64,000 nt of DNA from NCBI GenBank assembly GCA_010093705.1, contig MU006089.1, positions 2,219,561 through 2,283,560 of the forward strand, in the 5' to 3' direction. A model generated the notes under the pieces. It did not search any database, was not told where the DNA came from, and saw nothing but the letters and a program-made list of their open reading frames with translations. The position numbers and the translations under genes are program-made. The DNA is from Patellaria atrata CBS 101060 (Eukaryota; Ascomycota; Dothideomycetes; Patellariales; Patellariaceae). Below are positions 1 through 11,000 of this stretch, piece after piece. Numbering within the stretch: the stretch's first letter is position 1; each line of letters starts with the position of its first letter.

Positions 1-1236
1 CAGTCAGCTTCCGTGGAGATGTATCCGAAAAAGAGTGAACGCGTCGAAGGCAGAATGAAATATGTCCGAATCGATCCCCCATGGTCCCGGACTGTGACAG
101 CTGCACTCTGCTTTGTCGGTATCTGCGGTATTATTCTCCTGTTCCAACTGCGTCGTAAAAGTGGACTTCTGAGCGATCCCAAAGGCATTGCAGGCATAGC
201 TGCTATGGCTACCAGGAGTCACATTCTCAGTGACTTCAACGGACTAGATACAGCTAATCACAATAAAATCCATAAGCAGCTAAAAAACCGCCGCTATATT
301 CTCCATAAAAGCTCTCTCTGGCAGGGAGAGTATATCAAGCACACGGCCGCTGACCACAAATCCGACCAGAAACGGCCTGAGAACCCGCACCCACTCATGT
401 TACGCCTCAAAGCTGGGGTGCCATATATCATATTCCTACTCGTATTTGCCGGCTTCATCCCCATTTGCATGTTCGTCGAAGGTGCCAACATCATTACAGA
501 AAAGCTGCCTTGGTTTCTTACCGCGGTTGCTACCATTATCAAGTTGATCTGGAGTACTCTTGATTGCGATGTTAGGATGATAGAACCTTTCTATATCCTC
601 TCCCGCCGTCACGCTTCACCCCGCACTCTTACCCTCGATTACACAGGCACCGTACCTGGCTGGCTGCCTATCAAAGCAGCTATTAACAGACACTACCTCG
701 TCGCACTAGTTGGACTTGGCGCCGTGCTGACCGAAGTGCTTACAGTTTGCGTCTCATCGTTTAGCGTGGACGGAAAGAAGTTCATCTCCGGCAAAGGCGA
801 CGAGCTAGATGACGACGAAAGTCAGGGTGATTCCCGCGACAACAGCGGCGAGACCTTCAAATCGTTTTGGGTGTCTTTCGGTCTCGCCCTCGGTATCCTC
901 CTCTATCTCTTCCTCATCGCCTGCCTCGTCTATTTAAAACGTCGCCACAAGTTTCTGCCGCGCCAACCAGGAACCATCGCCTCAGTATTAGCGTTCATCC
1001 ACCAGAGCAAGATGTTGGTGGATTTCGTGAATACCGAAACGTTCAATAGTAAGCAAATGACTCAGTACTTGGAGCGTTTGCCGAAGACGTATGCGCTGGG
1101 TTGGTTTAGCGGCAGAGATGGCGAGGACCACTGCGGCGTCGATGAGGAGGAGATCTTGGCAGAGTATCAGCATGGTGTTGATTGGACGAAGAGTAGGTTG
1201 TTGGGTGGCCATATTGGGACGTGGGAGCATTATTAA
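1..1236 (+). CDS. DUF3433-family integral membrane protein, C-terminal part (5' end outside window)
   Basis: The reading frame is open from base 1, so the gene starts upstream of the window; only about 411 C-terminal residues are present. Four hydrophobic spans are visible: ALCFVGICGIILLFQL near residue 35, VPYIIFLLVFAGFIPICMF near 145, YLVALVGLGAVLTEVLTVCV near 235, and WVSFGLALGILLYLFLIACL near 290. Between the first two lies KSGLLSDPKGIAGIAAMATR, which I recognise as the signature of the fungal DUF3433 membrane family. An acidic loop (DELDDDESQGD) precedes the last span. The biochemical role of DUF3433 proteins is not established. No intron is needed in the visible part. Codon third positions drift from C-rich in the middle to G-rich at the end. 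The stop is at 1234-1236. Family assignment is fairly sure; function is unknown. Confidence 0.8.
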   Translation, partial: QSASVEMYPKKSERVEGRMKYVRIDPPWSRTVTAALCFVGICGIILLFQLRRKSGLLSDPKGIAGIAAMATRSHILSDFNGLDTANHNKIHKQLKNRRYILHKSSLWQGEYIKHTAADHKSDQKRPENPHPLMLRLKAGVPYIIFLLVFAGFIPICMFVEGANIITEKLPWFLTAVATIIKLIWSTLDCDVRMIEPFYILSRRHASPRTLTLDYTGTVPGWLPIKAAINRHYLVALVGLGAVLTEVLTVCVSSFSVDGKKFISGKGDELDDDESQGDSRDNSGETFKSFWVSFGLALGILLYLFLIACLVYLKRRHKFLPRQPGTIASVLAFIHQSKMLVDFVNTETFNSKQMTQYLERLPKTYALGWFSGRDGEDHCGVDEEEILAEYQHGVDWTKSRLLGGHIGTWEHY

Positions 1237-2088
1237 GACGGACAGGCGCCTCTTTCTTTTGGTAAATAAATAAATGGGAGTAAGGTGGGATATGTTGGGT
1301 TACAGGTAAGGTGTTTTGAAATGATCAATACTGGTTTATGTTTTTAGGCTGCGGAATATTTTGTGTATGGGATATCTAATGTTACGTTTATGTTGGGCGG
1401 ATATTGTGTCTATATTATACCCTATCTTTTAGCTGTTGATATAGCATTTACGGCAGTACGGTATTTTTATGGAATTCTGGGTGTCTCTTTTTGTATTATG
1501 TCACCAATCGAAATCATCTTTCGTAAAGCGCGATAAGCTTGCGGACATAATTCACACCGTTCTCTCAACCCAAGGATATAGGATCGCAAGAGATGTTGAA
1601 TAAACAACGTGGCCAATGTTTTTCATCTTCAATTGCGTTAGTAGGTAGTCCGTACCAGAAATCTTATTGGAACATCCACCAGATCCAATATGGAAGAGGA
1701 CGTCACTGGTAAATGAAAAGAAAAGTAAGTGACTACCTCACCCAGTTATACCACACGGATAACAAAACGTTGTATTTGTATTTCGACTGTCAAGAAGACG
1801 TATGCTATGATTGATTATGCTTTATATTAGATTCTCTTTATTAAACACTGGTGGCATGGGATGACAAGCATCAGCCGCCATACCCTATGGGGTCAGCCCA
1901 TTAAGCCGTGCAACAGACAAGGTCCCCATGTTCCTCCGGGAGTTGATGCCCAGACTCATCTTCTCTTTATATTTTCTGTTCTTCAAACATGACTGCATCT
2001 ACCGCTCAGGTTCTTATAACCACCTTTTCCAGATGGCCTTGTAAACAGTCGATATCCGACTGATGGCGCCGTCAATCCGGGAAACCCG
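1237..2088. other. intergenic, 3' flank of DUF3433 gene and 5' flank of Zn2Cys6 gene
   Basis: AT-rich sequence with no long open frame. It must hold the terminator of the left gene and the promoter of the regulator to the right. I see no convincing TATA box or repeat. Confidence 0.6.
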
Positions 2089-4651
2089 ATGGATCCTCAC
2101 TCGCTACGTGCGAGTTCAAATAAGACCACTCGGTCCAAAAGAGCTGCATGCCTTAGCTGTAGAAGAAGTAAAATAAGATGCATTAGAGGGAGCGATGATT
2201 CGATATGTGAAAAATGTCATCAAAGCAATACCGAGTGTGTAGTTCCAGAAGACTACCACGTCGGACGACAGAAGGGCATTAAGAAGTGCGTTCAACTTCC
2301 TTCCTATGACAGATTGGTCTGATCATTGAGACTGTAAAGCAAGCGGACAGGCCTGGATAAAGCTCTGCATCAAATTGAACAAGCTCTCAAAAAATCAAAG
2401 GCTACTGGATCACCTTTGGCAAATCCTTCTGGGAGGTCCATACCAGAACTCGAAAATCTACTCAGTGAAGCGCAATCTCAACTAAGTCCAACTACACCTA
2501 ACAAAGCCACGACAGAGCAGAACGGGGCACCTGGCAGCACCGCATCAACGCAGCATATTAATCAAGATGATAATCTGGCGTTAGATGATGCTGAAAACCC
2601 TCTTCAGCTGCTCGCGCGAGCGTCAGAAGCTCGACTTCCCCAATCCTCTAGACAAAAAGCACATTTGTCTGTGTCACCGCAGTCATATTCGTCTACCAAT
2701 GGTCATTCTACGAGCGAGTCTGATGAAGCTAACGTCAGCTGGTTCTTCGTCCCAGTACGGGCACATTTGGATGTTGGCAGAGATCTGGATCCCATTGATC
2801 TCGGCCTTGCCACTTTAGAAGAAGCTGAAACGCTATTTAGATAGTATGACTCCGTATAGACTCTGCTGGCCTGAGTTATAACCTAACCAATTCCGTAGTT
2901 TCTATCAAAAGCTCTCACACACCCGTTGGGGGCTTGATCCAACTATCCATACCCTCGACTTTGTTAGATCTCAATCGGCGTTTCTCTTCACATCGATACT
3001 GGCTGGATCTGCGCTGTTTATCCCATCAGAGGCAGCTCTCTCGAAGCGTTTATCAAACCACCGAGACCTTCTAGCTCAACGCGTCATATTAGGTCGTAAC
3101 CGCTCCGTCGAGATCGTCCTAGCGTTCATGCTCAATGTGCCGTGGATGTCCCCAGGAGAGCGATCTTCCGATGACGAGACCTGCTCATATATGGCGATGG
3201 CTTTGAAAGTGGCCATTGATCTTTCGTTAAACAAAACCGTCGTGCCTGTGCTTCCTATGGATTATTGTTATTCAACACGATTATCAAAATCCGACTGCAT
3301 AGATAGTAGAAAAGCGTTGGTTATGGACGGATTCAACAATGTCGATCCAGATTCGGTTTGGGGCCGACGATTGTTACGAAGACGAGAAAGAGCGTGGATA
3401 TCATTATTCGTTTTAGAAAGAGGTGTCTGTCTAGCTCGCGGAAGGAGCTTCACAGTTCCAGTCAATCCATTAATCAAGAACTGCGAAATGTGGCATGTTT
3501 CGGATATTCGCGATACTCAAGATGGTTCGATTGCTTCTATGGCAGTGTTGAGACGTGACCTGGTGAGCATAGCAGAACACCTGGGTCAGCAACTATAATA
3601 ACCTTAGCAACAGGACTCACTATTTAGGAGCGTGAGGTCAAGTTGTGATAATTACAAAGATACCGATATTGGTTCGGAGATCGCTCGCTCGTATGATTTC
3701 AAGATCTGTTGCTAGCTTGACACATAATGACTTTCGTCTAGGATTAAGAGAACGATTGAGGCTTTCTACGATCGATGGTACGCAAAGTGGGCATTTGCGA
3801 TAGGTGAAGGAGAGCGTAAGTGTGCCTAATGTTTCCTCTTCCCTCAGATAATCTGATACTTTGTGGTGGAACAAGTCAGCTGGTGACAGTGCTAATGCAG
3901 CTTGGACAAGAGTAATATGCATTATATTGACTGGGCTACAGGGCGTACGTTACCGCCGTATGTCGAAATCCTTGTGATACATACAAGACTTTCCACCTAC
4001 AGTGGCGTCATCAATCACCCAACAGCGCCGGTAGAGGTAAAACACTTCTTCAGAGCAGCCGGTTTATCCGCCTCACTCAACGTGATGCGTGCTGCTATTC
4101 AAGGCGAGACAAGACTGAAATCAATGCCGAACAATACGGCAATTATGATATCGTTCGCAGCCTGCTTTGCCCTAGGCTTGAGTGGTGCAATGTCCGGGAA
4201 TAACTCGAATTTGGCACCGAGCGTACGCAACCTTATTGAAGAAGTGGCGGATGTGCTAGAACGAATAGGTGCAACACCTAGCCATAGAAACGGAGCTTCA
4301 GTTCTGTATGGCAGATACCTTCGGGGCTTAGTGAGGCGCGTTCCTGAAAGATCTATTACTGCACCAGAGATGAATTTCAATAGAATGGCTACAGTTGACT
4401 CCCATCATGAGATGCATGGAGCTGGACTCTATCCACCAGGAGCGAATACGATCCGTGCGAGAACCACCACCCCCGGACTAGATGATGCAGGCAACCTATG
4501 CTGGCAGTTTTCTGCGATGTCGAATAACCAGATTGACGACGCAATAGATCAAGCAGATACAGCATGGGATACCGCTATCACAGCTGTTTCGTGGGACAAT
4601 ATAACCGGCTTAGATTGGTTTGATTGGGGTAATGGGGACTTTGGGTTTTAA
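2089..4651 (+). CDS. Zn2Cys6 fungal-type transcription factor (741 aa, six exons)
   Basis: A nuclear sequence-specific regulator is predicted. The N-terminal binuclear zinc cluster has Cys21, 24, 31, 40, 43 and 50 (C-x2-C-x6-C-x8-C-x2-C-x6-C), followed by a basic VGRQKGIKNKR linker and a short helical segment (ALHQIEQALKK) that could dimerise. The rest resembles the middle homology region of fungal regulators, with WAFAIGEGE and LPPYVEILVIHTRLSTYSG segments. Exons that keep phase are 2089-2285, 2340-2843, 2899-3562, 3614-3690, 3742-3815 and 3942-4651; they sum to 742 codons including stop. Four introns are 50-55 bp and one is 126 bp. The fourth exon was placed by choosing acceptor 3613 rather than 3627, because only the former keeps the frame open. 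The target genes cannot be told from the window; neighbours suggest no pathway. An upstream non-coding exon is possible. Confidence 0.85.
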
Positions 4652-6244
4652 AGCCAGCAAGGTAACCCTTTCTCAAGCTTGAATCTAGGAGATTCGCGAG
4701 AAGGCTCATGGGGTATTTGGCTACCCTTTCGATGATATACACAAACAGGATCTATGGAGTCAAACATCAACCAGCGTCTACGTCTCACGCATGATATCGT
4801 GCACTCATACAATGAGAAAGATAATGTCTCCCTTTCATCACGGCTCAAACCCAAAATGGAATCCTCGACCAACCAACATTAATCAAATAATCTCTCCACG
4901 TGACTTCTCCAGGCTATTCTCACATCATACGGGTGCAGTCTGAGCAAATATCCGGTTAGGAAAGACCTGATGTCAGGATCTGAATCACTTCATGGCTCTG
5001 ATGGCTAGAACCATAAGCTCAAATCAATTCACTCATGTGCCAGGATTGGTTCAAAGTCCCTCAATAATATTTATTGAAATGGAGAGATTAAATCCCCCGG
5101 TGATTAAATGACTAGCGTTCTGAAAAGCTACTGGAACCCTTGAAAGAATCACAGAACAGCTTTCGGACGAAATTCTCAGGTTGGGTGTGGATTCAGACTC
5201 GTAGTTATGACATAGGACACCGTTTGACTGAGCTTTAATCAATATGAGAGTACTTACGAACATAAACCTGATATTATAAAAATCAAGCGTTCCAGATACA
5301 TATCACATAACAACATAGAAACTTAGGTGTGACCGGGTGCGTCATAATTTTTAAGATCGGCTGTTGGGAATACCTTATACAGATGAAATTTTCGTGCTTC
5401 AAAGTTTTAGGCGTTAAATACTCAGCATCTTGAGAGATCTCGCCTCTCATCTTCAAGATCATCTGTAAGTTAGCTATTCATTACTCAGTTATGATGGTGC
5501 CGTGCTCGCCCAGGCCAGAAAAGGTTGGAGGACTGACGTCAGAAGTTACTTTCCACAGAATTTCCCGTTTAGGAATAAGGGCTACACCTAGAAGCGAACT
5601 TGGAAACCTACATTCAACTTCAGAGCCCCGTCCGGTAACAGCACGTGAGCACGCAAGCAGTGATGTCAGGTACGAGAATTGTTTGAGCCCATTTCAAGTT
5701 TGAAAGGGACCTAAGAAGCCGAACTTCTTGTCACGCGTCGTGCCACATACTAAGAATATACCAAGAATATGACGGCGAATAGGCGATTGGCGGAACTTCA
5801 GCCCTGGACCATGACGAAGGGGAGATCCATCGGGCGATCGACCCTGTGGCTGCGTAATGTCCTGTCAGGGTTTCGGTTGTGGCAGTTCCATACCCAGTTA
5901 GGCATCCGGAAGGTTTGAGGTATGTGGGGTACTTAGGTAACGAGCGAGAAGAGCCTCAATCCGGATTTTGGGTCATCTTGCAGTCGAAGAGACGTGGGAG
6001 AGTGGAATATGACGAAGTCACCTGCTATGGGAAGACGTTATTGTCGCAAACAGAATACTCATAGTCATTTGCTCTTTCCCATCTTACGAGTTATATAAGA
6101 ACAGTTCTCACCTCCACTAACCTGTCCTTTCTTCTCCCATCAACATCAACTCTCTACAAAGCAAAGCAATCCGAACTTTCCAAGCATACAAGCACATCAA
6201 AACCCACGTTACCACCTCAATTTCAATTCGAACAATCAATTACA
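4652..6244. other. long intergenic region upstream of the repeat-protein gene
   Basis: About 1.6 kb with only short unsupported frames on either strand. The right end holds the TATA-like element at 6092 and a CT/CA-rich leader (about 6105-6244), typical of a strongly expressed fungal gene. Nothing else recognised. Confidence 0.5.
6092..6098 (+). promoter_or_regulatory. TATA-box-like element of the repeat-protein gene
   Basis: TATATAA lies about 147 bp before the chosen ATG at 6245 and is followed by a pyrimidine/CA-rich leader, the usual layout of inducible fungal promoters. Assigned by position and sequence only. Confidence 0.5.
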
Positions 6245-7143
6245 ATGAATACTCGCGGAATGACTGGTGATACTGGCTCTGGCAATGCCCCAGAGAACTA
6301 CTCCTCTACCAACCATGGACCTCACTCTTCCAACATCATGAACAAGTTGGATCCTAGAGTCGATAGCGACCGTGGTACGCAATAACTTATCCCCATACTT
6401 TCAAACATCTACTAACTTTAATAGACAATCGTGCTGACGGTCCCGGTCTGACAAGCAGTCATGGCACAACCGGCCACACTGCTGGTTTGACTGGCACTCA
6501 TGGCACCACTGGTAACTCGACTGGCTTGACCGGCAGCCACGGCACTACAAGCCACTCCACCAACGCCGGACCCCACTCATCCAATGTCATGAACAAGTTG
6601 GACCCGACCGTCGACAGTGATCGTGATGGTCGCTCGGGGCTTACTGGCCCAACCGGCGCCACCGGTCATTCTTCAGGATTGACTGGCTCCCATGGCACTA
6701 CCGGTCACTCAACAGGCCTGACTGGCTCTCACGGTACGACGGGTCACTCCACTGGCTTGACCGGCAGCACTGGGACTTCCACCAATGCAGGACCTCATTC
6801 CTCCAACCTCATGAACAAGTTAGATCCCACCGTTGACAGTGATCGGGACGGCCGTTCAGTTGTTCCCGGCACAACCGGCCACTCAACCGGTCTGACCGGT
6901 ACTCACGGCACCACGGGTCACTCCACTGGTCTGACCGGTACCCACGGCACCACCGGCTCTACCAACCACGGCCCTCACTCCAGCAACTTGGCGAACGCAG
7001 CCGACCCGAGGGTCGACTCTGATCGTTCGGGTCATACCTCAACTCTGACTGGTAACACCACGACTGGAACGACTGGTGGTTCGCACCCCCCTCATAGCTC
7101 GTCACTTCTCAACAAGCTTGATCCTCGTGTCAAGACTTCTTAA
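6245..7143 (+). CDS. low-complexity repeat protein, GPHSSN/LDPRVDSDR repeats (282 aa)
   Basis: Two exons, 6245-6374 and 6425-7143, flank a 50-bp intron (gtacgc...ctaac...tag) and join in phase. The protein is built of two alternating repeat types. One is GPHSSNxMNKLDPxVDSDRDGR, present five times including a shorter last copy (PHSSSLLNKLDPRV) at the C terminus. The other is the short Gly/Thr/His run LTGxHGTTGHSTG, present about ten times. It has no signal peptide, membrane span or cysteine. Such hydrophilic, intrinsically disordered Gly/Thr/His/Ser-rich proteins in fungi are often abundant stress or surface proteins, but I do not recognise a named family and assign no function. A TATA-like box and a long CT/CA-rich leader suggest regulated, possibly high, expression. 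The start is the first ATG after the leader and puts one complete repeat in exon 1. Confidence 0.8.
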
Positions 7144-8050
7144 ACATGTCTTACAGTCGACGACAGCCCGCTTATGTGGTATGCCTACAACCGTCTTTAT
7201 GACCAAGCAAGAAAGATGCCATGCAAATCCAGCTATATGGCTTAGCCGGATACGAAGATACCAATTAGATACCTACTTGTAATTTTAGCAGTTGAAATGG
7301 AACGAAATATTCCTACCTCTCTCGCCCTTTGATGGCTTTTTGTTGATCGTGATATGCTGTCCCCATCCATTTAGTGAAAATCTAATCTACTATGAGTTTG
7401 CTCTTCGCCGCGTCAACTACTTTACTCTACTTGCATCTGACAAAGTAGTTTGAATAAAGTGAGCGGCTGGTGGACGATCGATTAGCTGCTCATGGCTCGA
7501 AAAGCTATTGACATGTCAATTTCGAGCTTTCGTCGGTAGAAGTCACTCAATTCACGACCGAAGGGTAGGTGATAGAGCTCTAAAAGGTTCCGTGGACCAA
7601 TGTTAACTTACCGTTTGGATGATATGCAGAGAACTTACGGACATGTTACACAATAAAAACACGAGGAAAGGCCAAATACATGGGGTACCAAACAGGCAAA
7701 GGAACTAAAGTCAGTAATGCGCACAGTGAAGAATGAGGACATCGTTATAACTGTTTGGGGTATCATTGATTCTACGGTCTACATGCAGGAAGAACACACG
7801 AGCGCTAATGGTAACAGCGTCGATGTTCAACCCTTGACCTTTTTCAACTGCCTCCTATACATGCCATATATCGTCTGACTCCAGCGTGGATTATCGCTGG
7901 AAACATGACGGGCTCGGCCTGATCTCATCCTTCAACCTCTGATATTATTTGTACAAATGTTTGCAATGGACGTTGTGTTGCCATGTGCTCGATATATTCG
8001 CCTGTCGCATCACTGGACTCGTGATGGACAGGGCTCACTCATCACTGAAC
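7144..8050. other. intergenic, convergent 3' ends
   Basis: About 0.9 kb between the repeat-protein gene (+) and rad26 (-), which are tail to tail. No supported gene or repeat seen. Confidence 0.5.
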
Positions 8051-11000
8051 TTACGATTCGCTTGGCCTGAATTCGTCCTTCAAAACCCACCTGCCCCTGC
8101 CAGAGCTGAGTCCCGGTTCCAGGTTAGCGATCCGGCGGAGCAGAGCCTTGAACTCCTCGATCCTCGCCGCATCGCCGTTCATCTGGTACTGGAAGTGGTT
8201 CGTGAGCATCCTGGAGGGAACTGAGCCGCCATGGAGGAGGATAAAGTCTCGCAGTTGGGCCAAGACCACCGTGGGCGGCTGACGGTTTCCCTGTAGAGGA
8301 ATGGCGGGGCGGCCGGGTGGTCCGCTTCCTGGGCGATTGGAAACGTTGCGTTGACCGCTTGACAGACGCGATAGGACTGCTGAGGATGAAGGGCCGCCGC
8401 GGCCACCGCGACCACCGCCTCGGACTGCAGGTGGAACCCGTTGAGTTGCTTGTGGATTCGGACGCGATAGAACTGCTGAGGGTGAAGGACCGCCGCGGCT
8501 ACCGCGACCACCGTCGCGTGGTGAAGGTGGAACCCATTGCTTTGACGGAGGACGGCCACTGACACCAAAGGCACCAGTCCAAGTTGGTGTCCCTGCAGGA
8601 ACGGTACGAGCGATTTCAGCGTTGCGTTGGAGCTCTTTAGCTGCTTCTGCGGCGACGCGTCTCGCTTCACGCGCGATATCCTCGGGATCGGCCTCAATCT
8701 TACGCTTGTCGCCGCTGTTAGAGGCGAGGATGGCGTCGTGTTCGAGCGCGGACTGGACGCCATTGCCAGCGAAAATGGCGGAGAGGAGGCGGTCGTTCCT
8801 GGAGCATGCATTCTCTTGTTTGGTGTCCTCATTATTGCGAAATTCTTCTTCACGCGCAACGGCGTGGATGTCTGCAATCTCGGTGTCAGTGGGCGGTGTT
8901 GGGATTCCTTCGCTCTGATCTTTGGAATCTTTATTGGAGAATTTGACTTCCGTGCCCTTGAAAATAGTGCTGGTCTCAGTCTCTCCATCATCTGAGCCCA
9001 AGGCAAACAAGTCATGCAAATCGCGCAACTGAAAAGTCTGGCGTTGTTTTGGATCTCGCAAAATCTTGTTCGATAGGAACTGTTTGAAGATCTGACGATG
9101 ATAAATCTTCTCCTCAATAGTGCCTGCGGTCATGAGACGGTAGACCTCGACTTCCCTCTTCTGACCTAAACGCCATGCTCGCTCACGTGCCTGCACATCC
9201 GTCGAAGGGTTCCAATCGGGGTCATAGATGATGATTCGATTCGCCCCGGTGAGGTTCACGCCGAGACCTCCGACCTTAGTGGTGAGAAGGAAGACATGCA
9301 TTTCGGAATCGTTATTGAAATCATCTACCATAGTCTGCCTGTCTTTAATCGCCGTCTTTCCATCCATACGACAGTAATTGAAACCATCCATCGATCTGAT
9401 CAGCTTCTCTAAGATGTCTATCGTAATACGATGTTGAGCGAACAAAAGAGCCTTATACCCGCCTTTCTTCCACGTTTCAAGCAGAGCTTTGACGACGTGC
9501 ATTTTCCCAGACTTGCTAATTCGTCCATAATCATAGTCACTCTTCTTAGAGAGGTTTTTGTGGTCAACGAGATCAGGATGGTTGCAGATCTTACGAAGTA
9601 TGTCGACGCCATACAAGGGCTGACGCCTGCCATTCATGATAGACTTCATTTCTTCCGAATTTAGGAAGATCTCATATGACTGTCGTTGTATTTTGGTCAG
9701 TTTGCAGAACAAGACTCGCTCACGCTTCTGAGGAAGATCAGTCGCCACGTCGACCTTATAGCGCTGGAGAAGGTACCCGCTAATGGTCTCCTTCAAGGTT
9801 TCCGCACATTTTATCGCGGTTTGGACCTGGAGATTCGAGGCATTCGCATAGCCTCCTATCTGAATTGGGATTCCAAACTGTGTACGAAAGCTGACGAGAG
9901 TACCAAGGCGCATTGGAAATACGAAGTCGAACAACGACCAGAGTTCCGTCAAATTGTTTTGCATCGGTGTACCCGACAATATGATCCGATTGGGCGTTTT
10001 AAGCTCCTTGCAGTAAATCGTGATACCTGCATTCGGGTTACGGATCTTATGGCCCTCGTCTAGAACTACGTATTGCCACTTAGTAGGTATGATATACTCC
10101 GCATAGCTCTGGAGACCTGTATATGTTGTAATTAATACGTGACCTTCCTTTATCGCTTTATCGACAATATCCTTGGCCACATTCGGGAACTTAGACGACC
10201 TCTTCACTTTTTCGTATGAGGAACCGGCTAGCTCGTCTTCACGGCGGGTTTCGCTTCGAATACTTACCATACCACTTCCAGAAGAATGTAGGATGGAGAC
10301 TCGGAGCGGAGGCCACCAGCGGTGGAATTCATTTACCCATTGCTTCATGACCGTAGCTGGGGTGACGATAAGAACAGGTTTCGTGAGCATCTTGGAGTAA
10401 TGTAAACCAGCTATGAATGAGATGGCTTGTATTGTCTTGCCAAGACCCATCTCGTCCCCTATGATTCCGCCGACCTGTTGAGAGTACAACTCCGAGAGCC
10501 ACTTAACGCCAGTCTTCTGGTAATCGAACAAACTGGGATAGATATCGCCTGGTATGCGTAAGCCGCCATCGAGCGTGGTATCAGGTATGCTGGGGTGTGG
10601 TAAATAGCATTCCTCGGCACCGCTCTCGAGTGCCTCTTCAAAAACTCCCTCAGCTGTGCTGGAATGTCCTGTTTCCCTAGCTACCCGCCTCGCTACACTT
10701 CGCCGTTCAATCCAGCTTCCTACCCTTATCTGAAATACTTTCTCATTGCCATCATCAATACCAGTTAGGTCTTCCACTTCGTCAGAATGAAACTTCTTTT
10801 TTTCCTTCCCGGCGGCCTTGCGTTTCCCGGAAGCCGGGATGGTATCCATGGGGAACATATCTTCAAAATCAACCTCGGAATCTTCCGATTCTCCTAATGC
10901 AGCTAGCTGGCGATCATTTAGCTCGGGCTCAAATTCATCATCGGAGCCGTCTCCTATAGATTCATTCAGGGTATCTGCAGTGCCATCCGGACGCTTTTGC

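Noticed and set aside
3628-3660. Premature stop in the Zn2Cys6 regulator
   Set aside because: It appears only if acceptor 3627 is used. Acceptor 3613 gives a 51-bp intron and an open frame matching the family.
8179-9117. 312-codon open frame on the minus strand inside rad26
   Set aside because: It is an overlapping frame of the rad26 C-terminal coding region with Ser/Arg/His-rich translation and no motif; a shadow of the true frame.
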